Source of the DNA: Ancylomarina sp. DW003 | Lineage (GTDB): Bacteria; Bacteroidota; Bacteroidia; Bacteroidales; Marinifilaceae | Assembly (NCBI RefSeq): GCF_029029505.1 | Contig: NZ_JAKJSD010000008.1 | Coordinates: forward strand, 124,001 to 188,000 | Length of the DNA stretch: 64,000 nucleotides | Direction: 5' to 3' | Part shown: piece after piece, positions 9,490-19,880 of the stretch | Position numbering within the stretch: the first letter of the stretch is position 1 | Layout of the letters: each line of letters starts with the position of its first letter | Made by a program: the position numbers and the translations under genes | The notes under the pieces: generated by a model | Databases searched by the model: none | What the model saw: only the letters and a program-made list of their open reading frames with translations | Told to the model about the DNA's origin: nothing

Positions 9490-9533
9490 ATACGAATATC
9501 ACATTTGGAATAATTACAATAAACTCTCTTATA

Positions 9534-12500
9534 TTACCTTAAGCCGATTTTAACTCCAATTTGAATGGCTTTCTGCTGTGGTATTGTCAATTCATCGTTA
9601 CCTGCATAGGCCGCCGATGAACCAAAAGCACTAACCTCCGGGTCAGGACCTGAATAGTTTGTCCAGGTTACTAAATTCGACCCTTTAGCATAAAGAACTA
9701 AACTTTGTAATCCCAGTTTGCGGATTCTATCAGGATTAAAGCGATAAGATAATGAAATATTCTTCAATCGTATAAATGATCCATCTTCCAGGAATCTGTC
9801 AGACTGTCGACTAACGGTATAATCCGTTCCTCCACCTACTTTACTTGGCGTAGATTTATTATACTTTTTAGGAATTTTAGTTTTGTGTCCGGCAATAATC
9901 CACTCATCAAGTATCTCCGTACTTAGGTTTCTATTTTTATTATCTGTATATGTTAAAAGCTCTGCGCGAGTTCCGTTCATAATTTTTCCACCGTATGAGA
10001 AGCTTAAAAGTGTATTCAATTCAAAATTCTTATATGTGAATATATTCGTGAATCCACCAGTAAACTCAGGCAACCTGTCACCCATCACAAATTTATTCTC
10101 ATAGGCTTCGTTCCCCGTTTCAGAAGCGGGAGGTGTTGTAGAAATACTACCATCAGAATAACGCCACAATGGATTACCCGTTAATGGATCAACACTGTGC
10201 CAATCGTACAAGAACCAAGCCGTTGCTGACTTCCCAACTTGATAATAGGCGTAACCGATTTCTGCTCCACCTGCAACATATCCAGCTAAGTTTAATTTTG
10301 TAATCTTATTGGTATTTCTTGCAAAATTAATATTCGAAGTCCATTTAAACTCTTTGTCAATATTTATAGTGTTTAATGAGACCTCGATACCCTTATTTTC
10401 CATATCAACTAAATTCTGAGTTTGCGTTGAATAACCTGAATATAAAGGTACGCTTGAACCAATTAACATGTCTACACTTTTCTTATTGTAATAATCCAAA
10501 CTTAGAGAAACTCTTGAATTAAACATAGACATGTCTAAGCCTAAATCAATGGTATGGGTTCTTTCCCATTTCAGATCAGGATTACTGGCCTGTTGTACTT
10601 CAAGGATATTTGTATTACCATATTGCTTAGCGTAATCTCTTGCTACATACTGACCTTGATTTCCATAATAGCCACCAGAACCTGAAATCCCTGAGAAACC
10701 TAAACTTGCACGTAGTTTCAAATCATCAAGCCACATATATCGCTCCATGAAGTTTTCATTTGAAATTCTCCAACCTGCCGAAAATGAAGGGAAACCAACA
10801 TATCTTTCGTTCTTATTAAATCGAGATGAACCATCAATACGGTAAGTTATCCCCGCCATATATTTATCTTTCAATCGGTATTGAATACGACCAAAGAAAG
10901 AAACCATTGCCCACTCTCTTAAAACAGCACCATCTACACGAGAGTCATTAGCCGATCCGATACTTAACACATCATTCGAAGGAAAGTCTGAACCTGCAAT
11001 TCTTACATAGTCTTCTTTTGAAGTTTCAAAACTTTGTCCTATAACTCCATTAATTACATGATCTCCGAACTCTTTATAAACTGAGGCCGTATTATTAATA
11101 ACCAGTTTTAGATTATTAATATTTGTCTGGCTGGCACTTCCCTGAATTATTTGAACTTCCTCGCCGCCAACAATTCCTTTGTATTCCTTATTTCGGTTAT
11201 AAGATTTTGAAGACATTAAGTCCATTCCTATTTCCGTTTTTAAGGTCAACCAAGGTAAAGCTTTATACTCGGCGTAAACATTACCAATAACTCTTTTGTC
11301 TTTTACAAAATTAATATCTTCCCTTGCTTTAGCTATTGGGTTAAATCGATCACGATTACTCTGAACAAATTCATAATCCCCGTTTTCATTTTTAATTCGT
11401 GTATTAGGAGATGCTAGTAATGAATTACGGTAAACACTACCCGAGTTTAATGAATTATTATCTGTATATGAAAGAGTAATATTGTTTCCGAATCTGAATT
11501 TCTCACTTGATTTATATTCGTAGTTTATACGAGCAGAATAACGTTTAAAATCGTTATTAATCACATAAGAATCCTGATCAAGATAAGCTAGAGACAAGAA
11601 GTAGGTACTCTTATCGGTTCCTGCAGATACTGTTGCCGTAATATTATTAGTAACGGCGGTACGAGTTGCTGCATCAAACCAATCGGTATTTACTCCGGTA
11701 GGAAATGTGTTTCCACCATAATAATCGTTGTAAAATTTAGCATATTGATCACCTGATAAAACGTCTGGCACATCTATAGGGCTAGCTACCTGAGTTGAAA
11801 TATTAAGATTTACTTTTGGTAAACCTTTTTTACCTTTTTTAGTTGTAATTAAGATAACACCAGCTGCTCCTCTCGATCCATAAATTGCAGTAGCATAAGC
11901 ATCCTTTAAAACCTCAATTGACTCAATATCATCCATATTTAAACTAGCCAATGGATTTCTTTCAAATTCTGAAGTCGCACCAATTGATCCAGAAGTAGAA
12001 TTTCCACCAATTGCAATTGCAGATACAGAGCCTGATTGAAATGAGGTTGAAGCACCGGCTCCCACACCATAAACAGGAACACCATCGATAATATAAAGTG
12101 GATTATTATCTGCAGAAAGCGAAGTGATACCTCGAATGGTAATAGCTGTAGCACTACCAGGAGTACCGCTAGATGAATTAACCTGTACACCAGCAATTTG
12201 ACCAGCAAGTGCATTATCAACACTTAAAGCTACCTGATCTATCTGCTCAATATTTACAGATGCTACGGCTCCGGTTAAATCACGTCTTTCTTGTACACCG
12301 TAACCAATTACGGCAATTTCTTTTAGGGAAACATTATCAGGAGATAAATATAGCTCCAGTTTTGTTTCATTCCCTATCTTAATTTCTTTGGATTGATATC
12401 CTATTGATGAGACAATTAGGAAATCTCCTTTATTAGCAATAATGGTAAAATTACCATCAAAATCGGCCGCTACACCATTAGTTGTACCTTTTACGATAAC

Positions 12501-12656
12501 CGTAGCTCCTACAACAGGATGATTATCTTCCGAGCATTTGAGCGTGCCCGTAATTTTAATCTTCTTTAATTCCTGAGCCTTTACGCTTTGAGCCTGCGTA
12601 CTCAAAGTAGTTGTTAGCAGGAAAATAGAAAATATAACACAGAGTATTTTATTCAT
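9534..12656 (-). CDS. SusC/RagA-family TonB-dependent transporter without STN domain
   Basis: ATG at 12656 gives MNKILCVIFSIFLLTTTLSTQAQ, a proper signal peptide; an upstream in-frame ATG at 12782 would overlap the Kelch gene and puts 42 useless residues first. The mature protein has a CarboxypepD_reg-like domain (TGTLKCSEDNHPVVGATVIVKG), a plug with SLKEIAVIGYGVQERRDLTG and the SusC signature YGSRGAAGVILITTKKGKKG, then a large beta barrel ending GVKIGLR. It imports ligand through the outer membrane with TonB energy. It is a paralog of the SusC at 14526-17954, sharing YSG-DPEVSAFGSS and FLYDW-V-P-TGNP, but lacks the signalling domain. Confidence 0.9.
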   Translation of the reverse strand: MNKILCVIFSIFLLTTTLSTQAQSVKAQELKKIKITGTLKCSEDNHPVVGATVIVKGTTNGVAADFDGNFTIIANKGDFLIVSSIGYQSKEIKIGNETKLELYLSPDNVSLKEIAVIGYGVQERRDLTGAVASVNIEQIDQVALSVDNALAGQIAGVQVNSSSGTPGSATAITIRGITSLSADNNPLYIIDGVPVYGVGAGASTSFQSGSVSAIAIGGNSTSGSIGATSEFERNPLASLNMDDIESIEVLKDAYATAIYGSRGAAGVILITTKKGKKGLPKVNLNISTQVASPIDVPDVLSGDQYAKFYNDYYGGNTFPTGVNTDWFDAATRTAVTNNITATVSAGTDKSTYFLSLAYLDQDSYVINNDFKRYSARINYEYKSSEKFRFGNNITLSYTDNNSLNSGSVYRNSLLASPNTRIKNENGDYEFVQSNRDRFNPIAKAREDINFVKDKRVIGNVYAEYKALPWLTLKTEIGMDLMSSKSYNRNKEYKGIVGGEEVQIIQGSASQTNINNLKLVINNTASVYKEFGDHVINGVIGQSFETSKEDYVRIAGSDFPSNDVLSIGSANDSRVDGAVLREWAMVSFFGRIQYRLKDKYMAGITYRIDGSSRFNKNERYVGFPSFSAGWRISNENFMERYMWLDDLKLRASLGFSGISGSGGYYGNQGQYVARDYAKQYGNTNILEVQQASNPDLKWERTHTIDLGLDMSMFNSRVSLSLDYYNKKSVDMLIGSSVPLYSGYSTQTQNLVDMENKGIEVSLNTINIDKEFKWTSNINFARNTNKITKLNLAGYVAGGAEIGYAYYQVGKSATAWFLYDWHSVDPLTGNPLWRYSDGSISTTPPASETGNEAYENKFVMGDRLPEFTGGFTNIFTYKNFELNTLLSFSYGGKIMNGTRAELLTYTDNKNRNLSTEILDEWIIAGHKTKIPKKYNKSTPSKVGGGTDYTVSRQSDRFLEDGSFIRLKNISLSYRFNPDRIRKLGLQSLVLYAKGSNLVTWTNYSGPDPEVSAFGSSAAYAGNDELTIPQQKAIQIGVKIGLR

Positions 12657-12721
12657 TATATTGGATTTTACTACATGGTATTTGAAAACAAATGATGATT
12701 CTCGATGAGAAGTTGATATTT

Positions 12722-12751
12722 GGAGACTACCTGCCAGTAGTCTCCCTTTTT
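12722..12751 (-). promoter_or_regulatory. A-tract hairpin 65 bases before susC
   Basis: ggagactac/gtagtctcc form a perfect 9-bp stem around the loop ctgcca. On the minus-strand transcript a run of A precedes it, the loop reads UGGCAG and no U tract follows, so it is not an ordinary terminator for the operon. The same arrangement occurs before two other susC genes in this window (18029-18065 and 60827-60858). Confidence 0.6.
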
Positions 12752-12760
12752 GAATCCAAA

Positions 12761-14203
12761 TTAATTTAATGTTCCTTTCCAAGAATCGGTAAGCACCTTC
12801 GCTGCACCATCAGCGTCAACTCCCAATCCTCCGAAAATATGAACCACATTTCCATCCTTAACAAAAGCGTGACCTGAACGTCCGACAAAGCCTTCCGGAA
12901 GTGCACCTTCAGTTACCTTAGTCCAATTTAAACCAGCATCTTCAGACACCCAGGTTGCATTGGAAGGGATAGCCACTTCAGCAGTTCCATCCAACTCACC
13001 ATTAGCAACTTCACCACCTACTAAGTAAAATCTATCGTTATATATATAACAGATATGACCTGCACAAGCATCAAATGGAGTAGCAACTTCAACCTTAGTC
13101 CAGTTTACACCATCAGCTGACTTATAAATTTCATTGAAATATTTATTAGGATATCCTGTACGTCCACCAATTAAGTATAACTCATCATTATAAGCTATCA
13201 ATTGTCCTTTAGCTCTGGCAACAAATTCAGCCCCAAAATCAGCTTCTAAGTTTGTCCAGCTTGCACCACCGTCAGTCGATTTCCAAACATCAGACATTGC
13301 ACCTTGTGCAGCACCAAAAGCAACAGAAAAACCACCCACTAAATATAAATCACCATTCATATTAACAGCAGCAGCTTCAGTTCTGGCTGAAAATGAGTTA
13401 AGTTCAGGAGCAGCTCCCCAACCCGTATAGTCTGCATCTGTTGTAGTAACTTTTTCCCATGTAGTTCCATCAGTAGAAGCCCATGCAGCATTGTTACCAG
13501 AACCATTACCTGTTCCACCACCAAAATAATCTGAATATGACATGCCACCAATAAGCAATTGCTTATCACCATGCTTAACCACTGCACTACCTACAGCAAA
13601 TCCGTAATCCTGAAAAATGGTCGTTGATTCTTCAGCAAATTCAACTCCATCAGTTGATGAATAAATTCCCGCTTCGTGCTCTCCAAAACCTGAAGGTCCT
13701 TTTAAACCACCAACGACAAAATACTTACCTCCAATTTCGAAAGCATTCATTTGTGTATACATTGGAAATCCGGCATCAGGCGAAAGATTAGTCCATGCTG
13801 ACAAAGAAGTAGCTACATTTACTTTTACTGTGTAGTTCAAGGTATTATCTCCGTTTTCAGCTACAACAGAAAAAACGATATCACTTGTAAAATCCATTGC
13901 TGCAGAACCACTTACTTGCGGAATACCGGCAATATTTACTGTTGCCAACGGAGCCACACTAAAAACAGGAGTCAAAGCAGAAGCATCAAATCCATAAGGC
14001 AAAGCAATTTGATTTGTAATAACGCCATCGCTTCCAATTGCAAACTCGTAATTTTCTAAGGCAGCATCAGAAAAGCCAAAGCTTAAAAATCCTGTCAAAT
14101 CACTTAACTTCTTATCATCATCACTACACGATGTGAACACACTACTCAACAATATGGCTACAAGAGGTAAAGCCATTCTCCATGAAATTCTTACATTTTT
14201 CAT
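12761..14203 (-). CDS. Kelch-repeat lipoprotein with DUF6242-like N-terminus
   Basis: 480 residues, lipoprotein signal ending at C26 (SVFTSC). Residues about 35-130 match the DUF6242 pattern (LTGFLSFGFSDAALENYEF and the ending GDNTLNYTVKVNV). The rest is a beta propeller with six Kelch-type strands: YFVVGGLKG, QLLIGGMSY, LYLVGGFSV, LYLIGGRTG, FYLVGGEVA and VHIFGGLGV, alternating with BNR-like STDG-TWEKV segments. A surface-exposed binding protein is likely, possibly an extra ligand-binding partner for the SusC pair, since it sits exactly between the two susC genes. No catalytic role is evident. Confidence 0.8.
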   Translation of the reverse strand: MKNVRISWRMALPLVAILLSSVFTSCSDDDKKLSDLTGFLSFGFSDAALENYEFAIGSDGVITNQIALPYGFDASALTPVFSVAPLATVNIAGIPQVSGSAAMDFTSDIVFSVVAENGDNTLNYTVKVNVATSLSAWTNLSPDAGFPMYTQMNAFEIGGKYFVVGGLKGPSGFGEHEAGIYSSTDGVEFAEESTTIFQDYGFAVGSAVVKHGDKQLLIGGMSYSDYFGGGTGNGSGNNAAWASTDGTTWEKVTTTDADYTGWGAAPELNSFSARTEAAAVNMNGDLYLVGGFSVAFGAAQGAMSDVWKSTDGGASWTNLEADFGAEFVARAKGQLIAYNDELYLIGGRTGYPNKYFNEIYKSADGVNWTKVEVATPFDACAGHICYIYNDRFYLVGGEVANGELDGTAEVAIPSNATWVSEDAGLNWTKVTEGALPEGFVGRSGHAFVKDGNVVHIFGGLGVDADGAAKVLTDSWKGTLN

Positions 14204-14525
14204 AAACTTTAATTTTAGGTTTTTATTGGGTTTATTATTCGGATTTAATAGTTCAAATTCGATTTAATAGATTGATTCAATCGATTCACGATCAATCATT
14301 TCATCTGTATCTCACTTTAACAATCCATTATTTTATTTAACTTAAATCACTTAGTATCTTTAAAAACATTGAAAAAGACATTCCTATTTACCTGCTGCAA
14401 AGCAGATATTATGTAATATTCGATATGTTTTTAAGGATTTTTCCAGTGCGGTTATTTTTATCCTGCCAGACTCAACAACCTTTCATTTACTACATATATT
14501 ATTCGTTTTTACTTGACAATTTTTT
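14204..14525. other. Intergenic stretch between STN-SusC and Kelch gene
   Basis: AT-rich, no open frame. It contains the repeat gattgat...atcaatc (about 14261-14296) and a short hairpin ctgct-gcaa-agcag near 14390. A separate promoter for the downstream half of the locus could lie here; I cannot place one with confidence. Confidence 0.4.
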
Positions 14526-17500
14526 TTATAAGTTAATTCTTAAACCCAAGCTAAAGGATTTTGCAAGGGGCATGGTTACTTCGTCATAACCAGTAAGCAA
14601 TGAAGATGATCCAAAAGCACTCACTTCGGGGTCAACTCCAGAGTAGTTTGTAATTGTAAATAAATTGGTTGCCTGAGCAAATATTTTAACACTGTCAAGT
14701 CTCCATTTACTTACAATTTGTTTCGGTAAATAGTAGGCCAACACAAGTCTTTTCATACGAATAAACGAAGCATCTTCATAAAAACGAGAACTTGTTCGGC
14801 TGGTGGTATAATTACTAAAAGGTGTTATTGAATTGTTAATCAGAGCTGGCTGACTTGTTATATCACCTTCTTTTCTCCAATAATTTAAAACATCCGGAGA
14901 TAAATTATAAGTCTCCGTAGTTGTATAAGTATGTAATAAAGCCGATGTGCCATTCATCATTCTTTTTCCTTTGACAAATGTTAAAAAGGCATTAAGTTCA
15001 AATCCTCTATAAGCAAACCTATGATTCATTCCTCCTGTTAAACTTGGTGCTCCTGAGCCAAATGGTTTTCTGTCCAGATCGCTACTAGGTGGTGTTTCGC
15101 TTAGAAGATTATTGGGATACTCCCAGATTGGATTTCCTGTTTTTGGATTAACACCCTTCCAATCGTAAAGAAAAAACTGAGCAGCTTCCTTTCCTTCTTT
15201 AAAATATTTGTATGCTTGCTCCGCTCCCCAAACTTCCTGACCAACCTGATTGATTTCAAGTACTTCATTCTTATTATAAGCTGAAGTTAGAAGTAAATCC
15301 CAATTGAAATCATTATCAATTATCTTACAATCTAAGTTTAGTTCAATTCCTGTATTCTTCATTTTACCAACGTTCACCCATTGTTTTTGATATCCGGAAA
15401 CTGCGGGAACATCGGTAAATAGCAATAAGTTATTTACTTCTTTGGAATAATAATCTATTGACATTTTCAATCGTTCTTTGAAGAAAGACATATCAATACC
15501 AAAGTCGAAATTTTTCGTTTTTTCCCATGCAATATCAAGCTCAGCTCCATTATCTTCGGAAAGAATAGAATTGCCGGCATAATTTAAATTCTGAGGATGT
15601 ATTTGATAAGTACGCAGTGCTCCGTAAGTATAGGTGGATTGTTCAACACCAGAATATCCAAAACTCGATCTAATTTTTAATAGGTTTACAGATGTATCTT
15701 CTATATCTGACTTCAAAATCCATCCTGCAGAGAATGCAGGGAACATTTGGTAACGATTATTTCTTCGAAAACGAGAGGAGCCATCGATACGATACGAAAG
15801 TCCTGCAAATATTTTTTGCTTGTAATTATAATTTATACGACCAAACCACGAAGCTAAAGCAAATCGCCTCTTATCTGCAAAATATTCATCCAGATCATGT
15901 TCATCACCAGAATTTATTGCCCAAAAATTTTCATAATATACTTCTTCCTCTTTTTGCCTTGAGTGTTCGAAACTCTGTCCCAGAACAAACTTGAAGTAAT
16001 GATCGTTAAACTGTTTGAATCCATTAATGGTATTGGTTACGACCCATTTTCTAGAATAGCCATCACTTTCAATCGTTTCTTTTATATTAGGAGTAAAGCC
16101 CATTCGGTATGACGAGACAGCATCAGTATCTATAAGGTTAACTCCAAAATCAAAACGATATGAAAGCCAATTTGTAAACTCTAAATCCATAAATATATTC
16201 CCGATAGTATATGTATCAATTACTTCGCCATTGTCTGATTTAGCCATTGCAAGAGGATTGGCATAGTAATTCCCAACAGGATTGCCCATATGTTTAAAGT
16301 TAAAATCTCCCTCTGAGTCGTAAACAGGTACATTTGGAGCCTTTAAAATTGCATCCCGATAAATTTTTGGAGCTAAAAGAGAATTATTCTTCTCAGCAGT
16401 TATTGATAGGTTTGCTCCTATATTTATACGTTCATGAATCCTTTGCTGAAAGTTCAATCGACCGGTGTATTTTTTGTAATCAGATCCAAGAATATAGCTC
16501 TCCTGATTAATTTGAGAAAAGCTCATATAGAAAAAGCCATTATGTTTTTTGTTTTGTATCGACAGACTTAATCTGTTTCCAACAGCATTTCGCACGACTA
16601 AATCGTACCAGTTTGTGTTAATCGCATTTGGGAATACCTCTCCAGTATAGGCACTATATAAATCAGAATATTGTTTAGCATTCATCAAATCTGGCTTCCC
16701 CACTGGTTTCGAGAGACTTGTTTCCAATAGAAAACTCGCAGAAAGACCTCTCTTTTTTGGCTTCTTGGTTGTTATTAAAATAACACCTGCAGCTCCTCTC
16801 GAACCATAAATAGAAGTTGAATATGCGTCTCTTAATACAGATATAGATTCAATATCATCCGTATTAAGCATATTTAAACCATTCTTTTGAAATTCATCAG
16901 ATTCTCGAATATCATCATAAATGTAATTATTAGCGAAACTAAATGCCGGGCCACCAAATGATTTCACTTTAATTTTATTCAAATTTTCTTCACTCGAAAA
17001 AAGAGGAACTCCATCAACAACTATTAATGGACTATTGGCATCTGGCTGAAGCGAAGTTACCCCACGGATAGAAATTGTAGACGCACTCCCCGGAACACCA
17101 GAGTTCTTTTGAAACCATAAACCACTTGCACTACCAGCTAGAATATCATCAAAATCATTGGGAACTTCACCACCTAACATAGGTTTTATTGTGCTTACAG
17201 CTCCAAGCAATTCACGGGTAGCCTCTTCTCCATATCCAATAACATTAACCTCTTTTAGGCTAATTAAATTTGCTTTTAGACGAATATCCTCAATCAGCTT
17301 TAACCCAACAATCGTTTCAAAATCAACGAAACCAACTGCACTTATCAGAATAGTGTCTCCTATATTACATTGCAAGCTATAATAGCCATCTCTATCGCTA
17401 GCCGTTCCATGCACATCGTTCTTAACACGAATAGAGGCTCCAATAATAGGCAGACCATCATCTTCGCACAAAACTCTTCCTACTATAATCTTTTCAATCT

Positions 17501-17954
17501 TTATCATGTTTTGAGCCTGATTTCGATTTGAAGATTCTAATAAAGTCATGGGAACAACTTCACTCTGTTTCTTAATAATTATTTTATTACGATAGATTAT
17601 AAAGCTTAGCCCAATAGGCGACAGAACAATACTTAATATAGCATCAATGGACATCTCATCTCCTCGAATGGGATTCACTATTACATGTTGAAGGTTTTCC
17701 GGGTTATAAACAAATGAGAAATCAGATTGATTCTGTAGTTCATCTATAAATAACTCAAAACTCATTTCCTTATCAAAATTAGTCAAGGATATAAGCTTAG
17801 TCTGTGAATAAGACAGGCTGGGGTTTAGCAAACATAAAAAAAGCAAAATCAAGATCATATCTAACCTGAATCTGTTATAAATAATAACAGGTTCACAAAC
17901 AAATACGCATTTGCTTGAATTGTATCGATATTTTTTCTTAATTTTGCAGTACAT
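14526..17954 (-). CDS. SusC-family TonB-dependent receptor with STN signalling domain
   Basis: 1142 residues as given; an internal ATG at 17858 (MILILLFLCLLNPSLSYSQ) makes the better signal peptide. An STN domain follows (FDKEMSFELFIDELQNQSDFSFVYNPENL), then the CarboxypepD_reg-like domain, the plug with the SusC signature YGSRGAAGVILITTKKPKK, and a barrel ending LGLRINL. STN domains talk to FecR anti-sigma factors in the periplasm, and fecR plus an ECF sigma gene lie directly upstream. It is a paralog of the second SusC downstream but has no SusD of its own. Function: ligand sensing and probably uptake. Substrate unknown. Confidence 0.9.
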   Translation of the reverse strand: MYCKIKKKYRYNSSKCVFVCEPVIIYNRFRLDMILILLFLCLLNPSLSYSQTKLISLTNFDKEMSFELFIDELQNQSDFSFVYNPENLQHVIVNPIRGDEMSIDAILSIVLSPIGLSFIIYRNKIIIKKQSEVVPMTLLESSNRNQAQNMIKIEKIIVGRVLCEDDGLPIIGASIRVKNDVHGTASDRDGYYSLQCNIGDTILISAVGFVDFETIVGLKLIEDIRLKANLISLKEVNVIGYGEEATRELLGAVSTIKPMLGGEVPNDFDDILAGSASGLWFQKNSGVPGSASTISIRGVTSLQPDANSPLIVVDGVPLFSSEENLNKIKVKSFGGPAFSFANNYIYDDIRESDEFQKNGLNMLNTDDIESISVLRDAYSTSIYGSRGAAGVILITTKKPKKRGLSASFLLETSLSKPVGKPDLMNAKQYSDLYSAYTGEVFPNAINTNWYDLVVRNAVGNRLSLSIQNKKHNGFFYMSFSQINQESYILGSDYKKYTGRLNFQQRIHERINIGANLSITAEKNNSLLAPKIYRDAILKAPNVPVYDSEGDFNFKHMGNPVGNYYANPLAMAKSDNGEVIDTYTIGNIFMDLEFTNWLSYRFDFGVNLIDTDAVSSYRMGFTPNIKETIESDGYSRKWVVTNTINGFKQFNDHYFKFVLGQSFEHSRQKEEEVYYENFWAINSGDEHDLDEYFADKRRFALASWFGRINYNYKQKIFAGLSYRIDGSSRFRRNNRYQMFPAFSAGWILKSDIEDTSVNLLKIRSSFGYSGVEQSTYTYGALRTYQIHPQNLNYAGNSILSEDNGAELDIAWEKTKNFDFGIDMSFFKERLKMSIDYYSKEVNNLLLFTDVPAVSGYQKQWVNVGKMKNTGIELNLDCKIIDNDFNWDLLLTSAYNKNEVLEINQVGQEVWGAEQAYKYFKEGKEAAQFFLYDWKGVNPKTGNPIWEYPNNLLSETPPSSDLDRKPFGSGAPSLTGGMNHRFAYRGFELNAFLTFVKGKRMMNGTSALLHTYTTTETYNLSPDVLNYWRKEGDITSQPALINNSITPFSNYTTSRTSSRFYEDASFIRMKRLVLAYYLPKQIVSKWRLDSVKIFAQATNLFTITNYSGVDPEVSAFGSSSLLTGYDEVTMPLAKSFSLGLRINL

Positions 17955-18028
17955 AATGTTCGATTGAAGTAAATATATTTATTTCAATTACATTTACTTG
18001 ACAAGTAAATTTACTACATGTTATTTAG

Positions 18029-18065
18029 ATACCGAAAAGCTGCCACTTTTCGGTATTCTTTTTTT
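18029..18065 (-). promoter_or_regulatory. A-tract hairpin between fecR and susC
   Basis: Perfect 11-bp stem ataccgaaaag/cttttcggtat around loop ctgcca (UGGCAG on the transcript). Seven A precede it on the minus-strand RNA and the bases after it are UCUAAAUAAC, so termination on this strand would be inefficient. It looks like a canonical terminator only for antisense transcription. It starts 3 bases after the fecR stop. Confidence 0.6.
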
Positions 18066-18067
18066 GA

Positions 18068-19084
18068 CTAAAACTCTCCAATCTGTCCAATCACAACTTC
18101 ATCTCCATCAATTGAATATGAGAATTCATTTGTCATCCCAAGGATTTTAAGAATTTCTTCAAGTTTTTCATTTTCAAACTCTGCTGTAATTTTCAAATTT
18201 TTCAGACTGCCATCTGTAAATTTAACCTTCACACCATAAGTTCTATATAAAGTTTTTGCTAATTCTGACAATTGAGTATTTTCAAACAACAAAGTTCTAC
18301 TCATCCAAGCTAAATCCAAAGAATTATCAACACTCAGTTTACTAATCCCTTTTTCATCCTTATCAATAACGCCTTTATTTCCAGGAATTAATATCAGAGA
18401 TTCTGATTTGGCTCTATTAAAAGATACCCGACCTGTTTTTACTGAAGTTTCTATCTTTTTATCTTCAGGATAAGCCTTAATATTAAAGGATGTTCCAAGA
18501 ACCTTAACCTGACTATTGTCCATCCCAATGATAAAAGGTTTTGTTACATCTCTGGCAACATCAAAAAAAGCTTCACCCTCAAGATAGAGATTTCTTTGAT
18601 TCATTTCAGCACCCATTTTATATTTCAACTTGGTGTCTCCATTTAAATAAACAGTAGAACCATCAGCTAACAATTGAGCTTGCTGTGTACCAGCATCAGC
18701 TTGTACCAATTCATAACCTATCATATTTAAATGAGAAAAAGGATCAGATATTTCATAAAAAGTTAAAGATCCAATCCCTATGAAACCCACAACAGAAGCT
18801 GCAACTTTCATCCAGGACCAAGATTTCTTTTTACCAACATTCCTATTAATATCAATCAATTTGGTTCTCTTATCTTCCCTTATCCTATTCTTTAAATTAG
18901 AAAATACACGCTTTTTATCTTCTTCTTCAACCACAAGAAGCGTATCTTCCCATTGCTTACGTTGAAGTTCAAAACTGGCTTTATTCTCTGGATTTTCCTC
19001 AATCCAGATTTCAAGCATACTTTGCTCTTCAATACTAGCACTGTTTGCCAGTACTTTTAATATTATATGATGAATTTCAGTCAT
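18068..19084 (-). CDS. FecR-family anti-sigma factor
   Basis: 338 residues. The cytoplasmic N-terminus has the usual ASIEEQSMLEIWIEENPENK pattern, one membrane segment lies at about 93-112 (MKVAASVVGFIGIGSLTFYEI), the FecR beta domain follows with DAGTQQAQLLADGSTVYLNG and VLGTSFNIKAYPEDK, and the C-terminus is DUF4974 (LAKTLYRTYGVKVKFTD). It would hold the ECF sigma factor until the STN domain of the next SusC reports ligand. The gene lies 160 bases after the sigma gene and 113 bases before susC in the same direction, the standard order for such signalling. Confidence 0.93.
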   Translation of the reverse strand: MTEIHHIILKVLANSASIEEQSMLEIWIEENPENKASFELQRKQWEDTLLVVEEEDKKRVFSNLKNRIREDKRTKLIDINRNVGKKKSWSWMKVAASVVGFIGIGSLTFYEISDPFSHLNMIGYELVQADAGTQQAQLLADGSTVYLNGDTKLKYKMGAEMNQRNLYLEGEAFFDVARDVTKPFIIGMDNSQVKVLGTSFNIKAYPEDKKIETSVKTGRVSFNRAKSESLILIPGNKGVIDKDEKGISKLSVDNSLDLAWMSRTLLFENTQLSELAKTLYRTYGVKVKFTDGSLKNLKITAEFENEKLEEILKILGMTNEFSYSIDGDEVVIGQIGEF

Positions 19085-19244
19085 TGTTTATTTCGAAATA
19101 ATAGCTTTTAACCTAAAGACCCGGAAAATACAGGATACCCTTAAAAACAATTTAAACTTTTTTCACATTACTTGTATAGCCAAACACATAAACACCTATA
19201 TATCTACACTATACAACAACACAACACCTGTAAAATAAATTAAC

Positions 19245-19880
19245 TTATTTTGAAAAATCTCCTAAGGATTCAGCTAATTTTCTCATTGCTATCCGCATCT
19301 GAGTATCAACTGTATTAATAGAAATATCTAATTGGGAAGCAACCTCCTTGTATTTCAATCCTTCAAATCGAATCATCTTAAAGATAGCTTTACACTTCTT
19401 AGGTAGTTTATCTATTGACTTAGTTAACAAACCCTGAAGTTCCTGCGCTTGCACTTCCTCATCTGGTAAGGCTTGGGAGTCGGAAATATGCGAATAACTA
19501 TCATCCAAAGATTCATTGGAGACCCGTGTGTTATTTCGTAGGTAATTAAAGGACAGGTTGCGAACAGAAATGAATAAAAAGCTTTCAAAATTTCTAACTT
19601 CATTCATCTCAGAACGTTTCTGCCAAATTTTATAGAAAACATCAGAAACAACTTCTTCAGCAAGAGGTTTATTTTTAAGATAATTGTACGAAGTTGCGTA
19701 CATTCGTTCATAGAACAAATTATACAATTGCTCAAATGCTCGCTCATCGTCTTTTAAAGCGAGTTGAGATAGTAATTGTTTAATATGATCTTGATTATAT
19801 TGCAAAATTGGGTAAGGAATTAGATTTTGAGCTCCGTAAAAATGCGAATTAATGTTAATTCTCCGATAAGAATCATTCAT
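19245..19880 (-). CDS. ECF-type sigma-70 factor, Bacteroidetes family
   Basis: 211 residues. Region 2 is clear (RAFEQLYNLFYERMYATSYNYLKNKPLAEEVVSDVFYKIWQ as a continuous block at about 48-89) and region 4 carries the HTH LPKKCKAIFKMIRFEGLKYKEVASQLDISINTV. The first 30 residues are not conserved in the family, so translation may begin further in. It is the first gene of the long minus-strand locus and should direct transcription of the susC/susD genes once released by FecR. The upstream gap to the cation exporter (19881-19976) must hold its promoter; none is certain. Confidence 0.93.
   Translation of the reverse strand: MNDSYRRININSHFYGAQNLIPYPILQYNQDHIKQLLSQLALKDDERAFEQLYNLFYERMYATSYNYLKNKPLAEEVVSDVFYKIWQKRSEMNEVRNFESFLFISVRNLSFNYLRNNTRVSNESLDDSYSHISDSQALPDEEVQAQELQGLLTKSIDKLPKKCKAIFKMIRFEGLKYKEVASQLDISINTVDTQMRIAMRKLAESLGDFSK

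Noticed and set aside
12657-12782. Longer N-terminus for the second SusC
   Set aside because: It overlaps the Kelch gene and the susC-proximal hairpin, and would bury the signal peptide.
18029-18065. Ordinary terminator closing the fecR gene
   Set aside because: The T run lies on the opposite strand; in the direction of fecR there is A before and no U after the stem.
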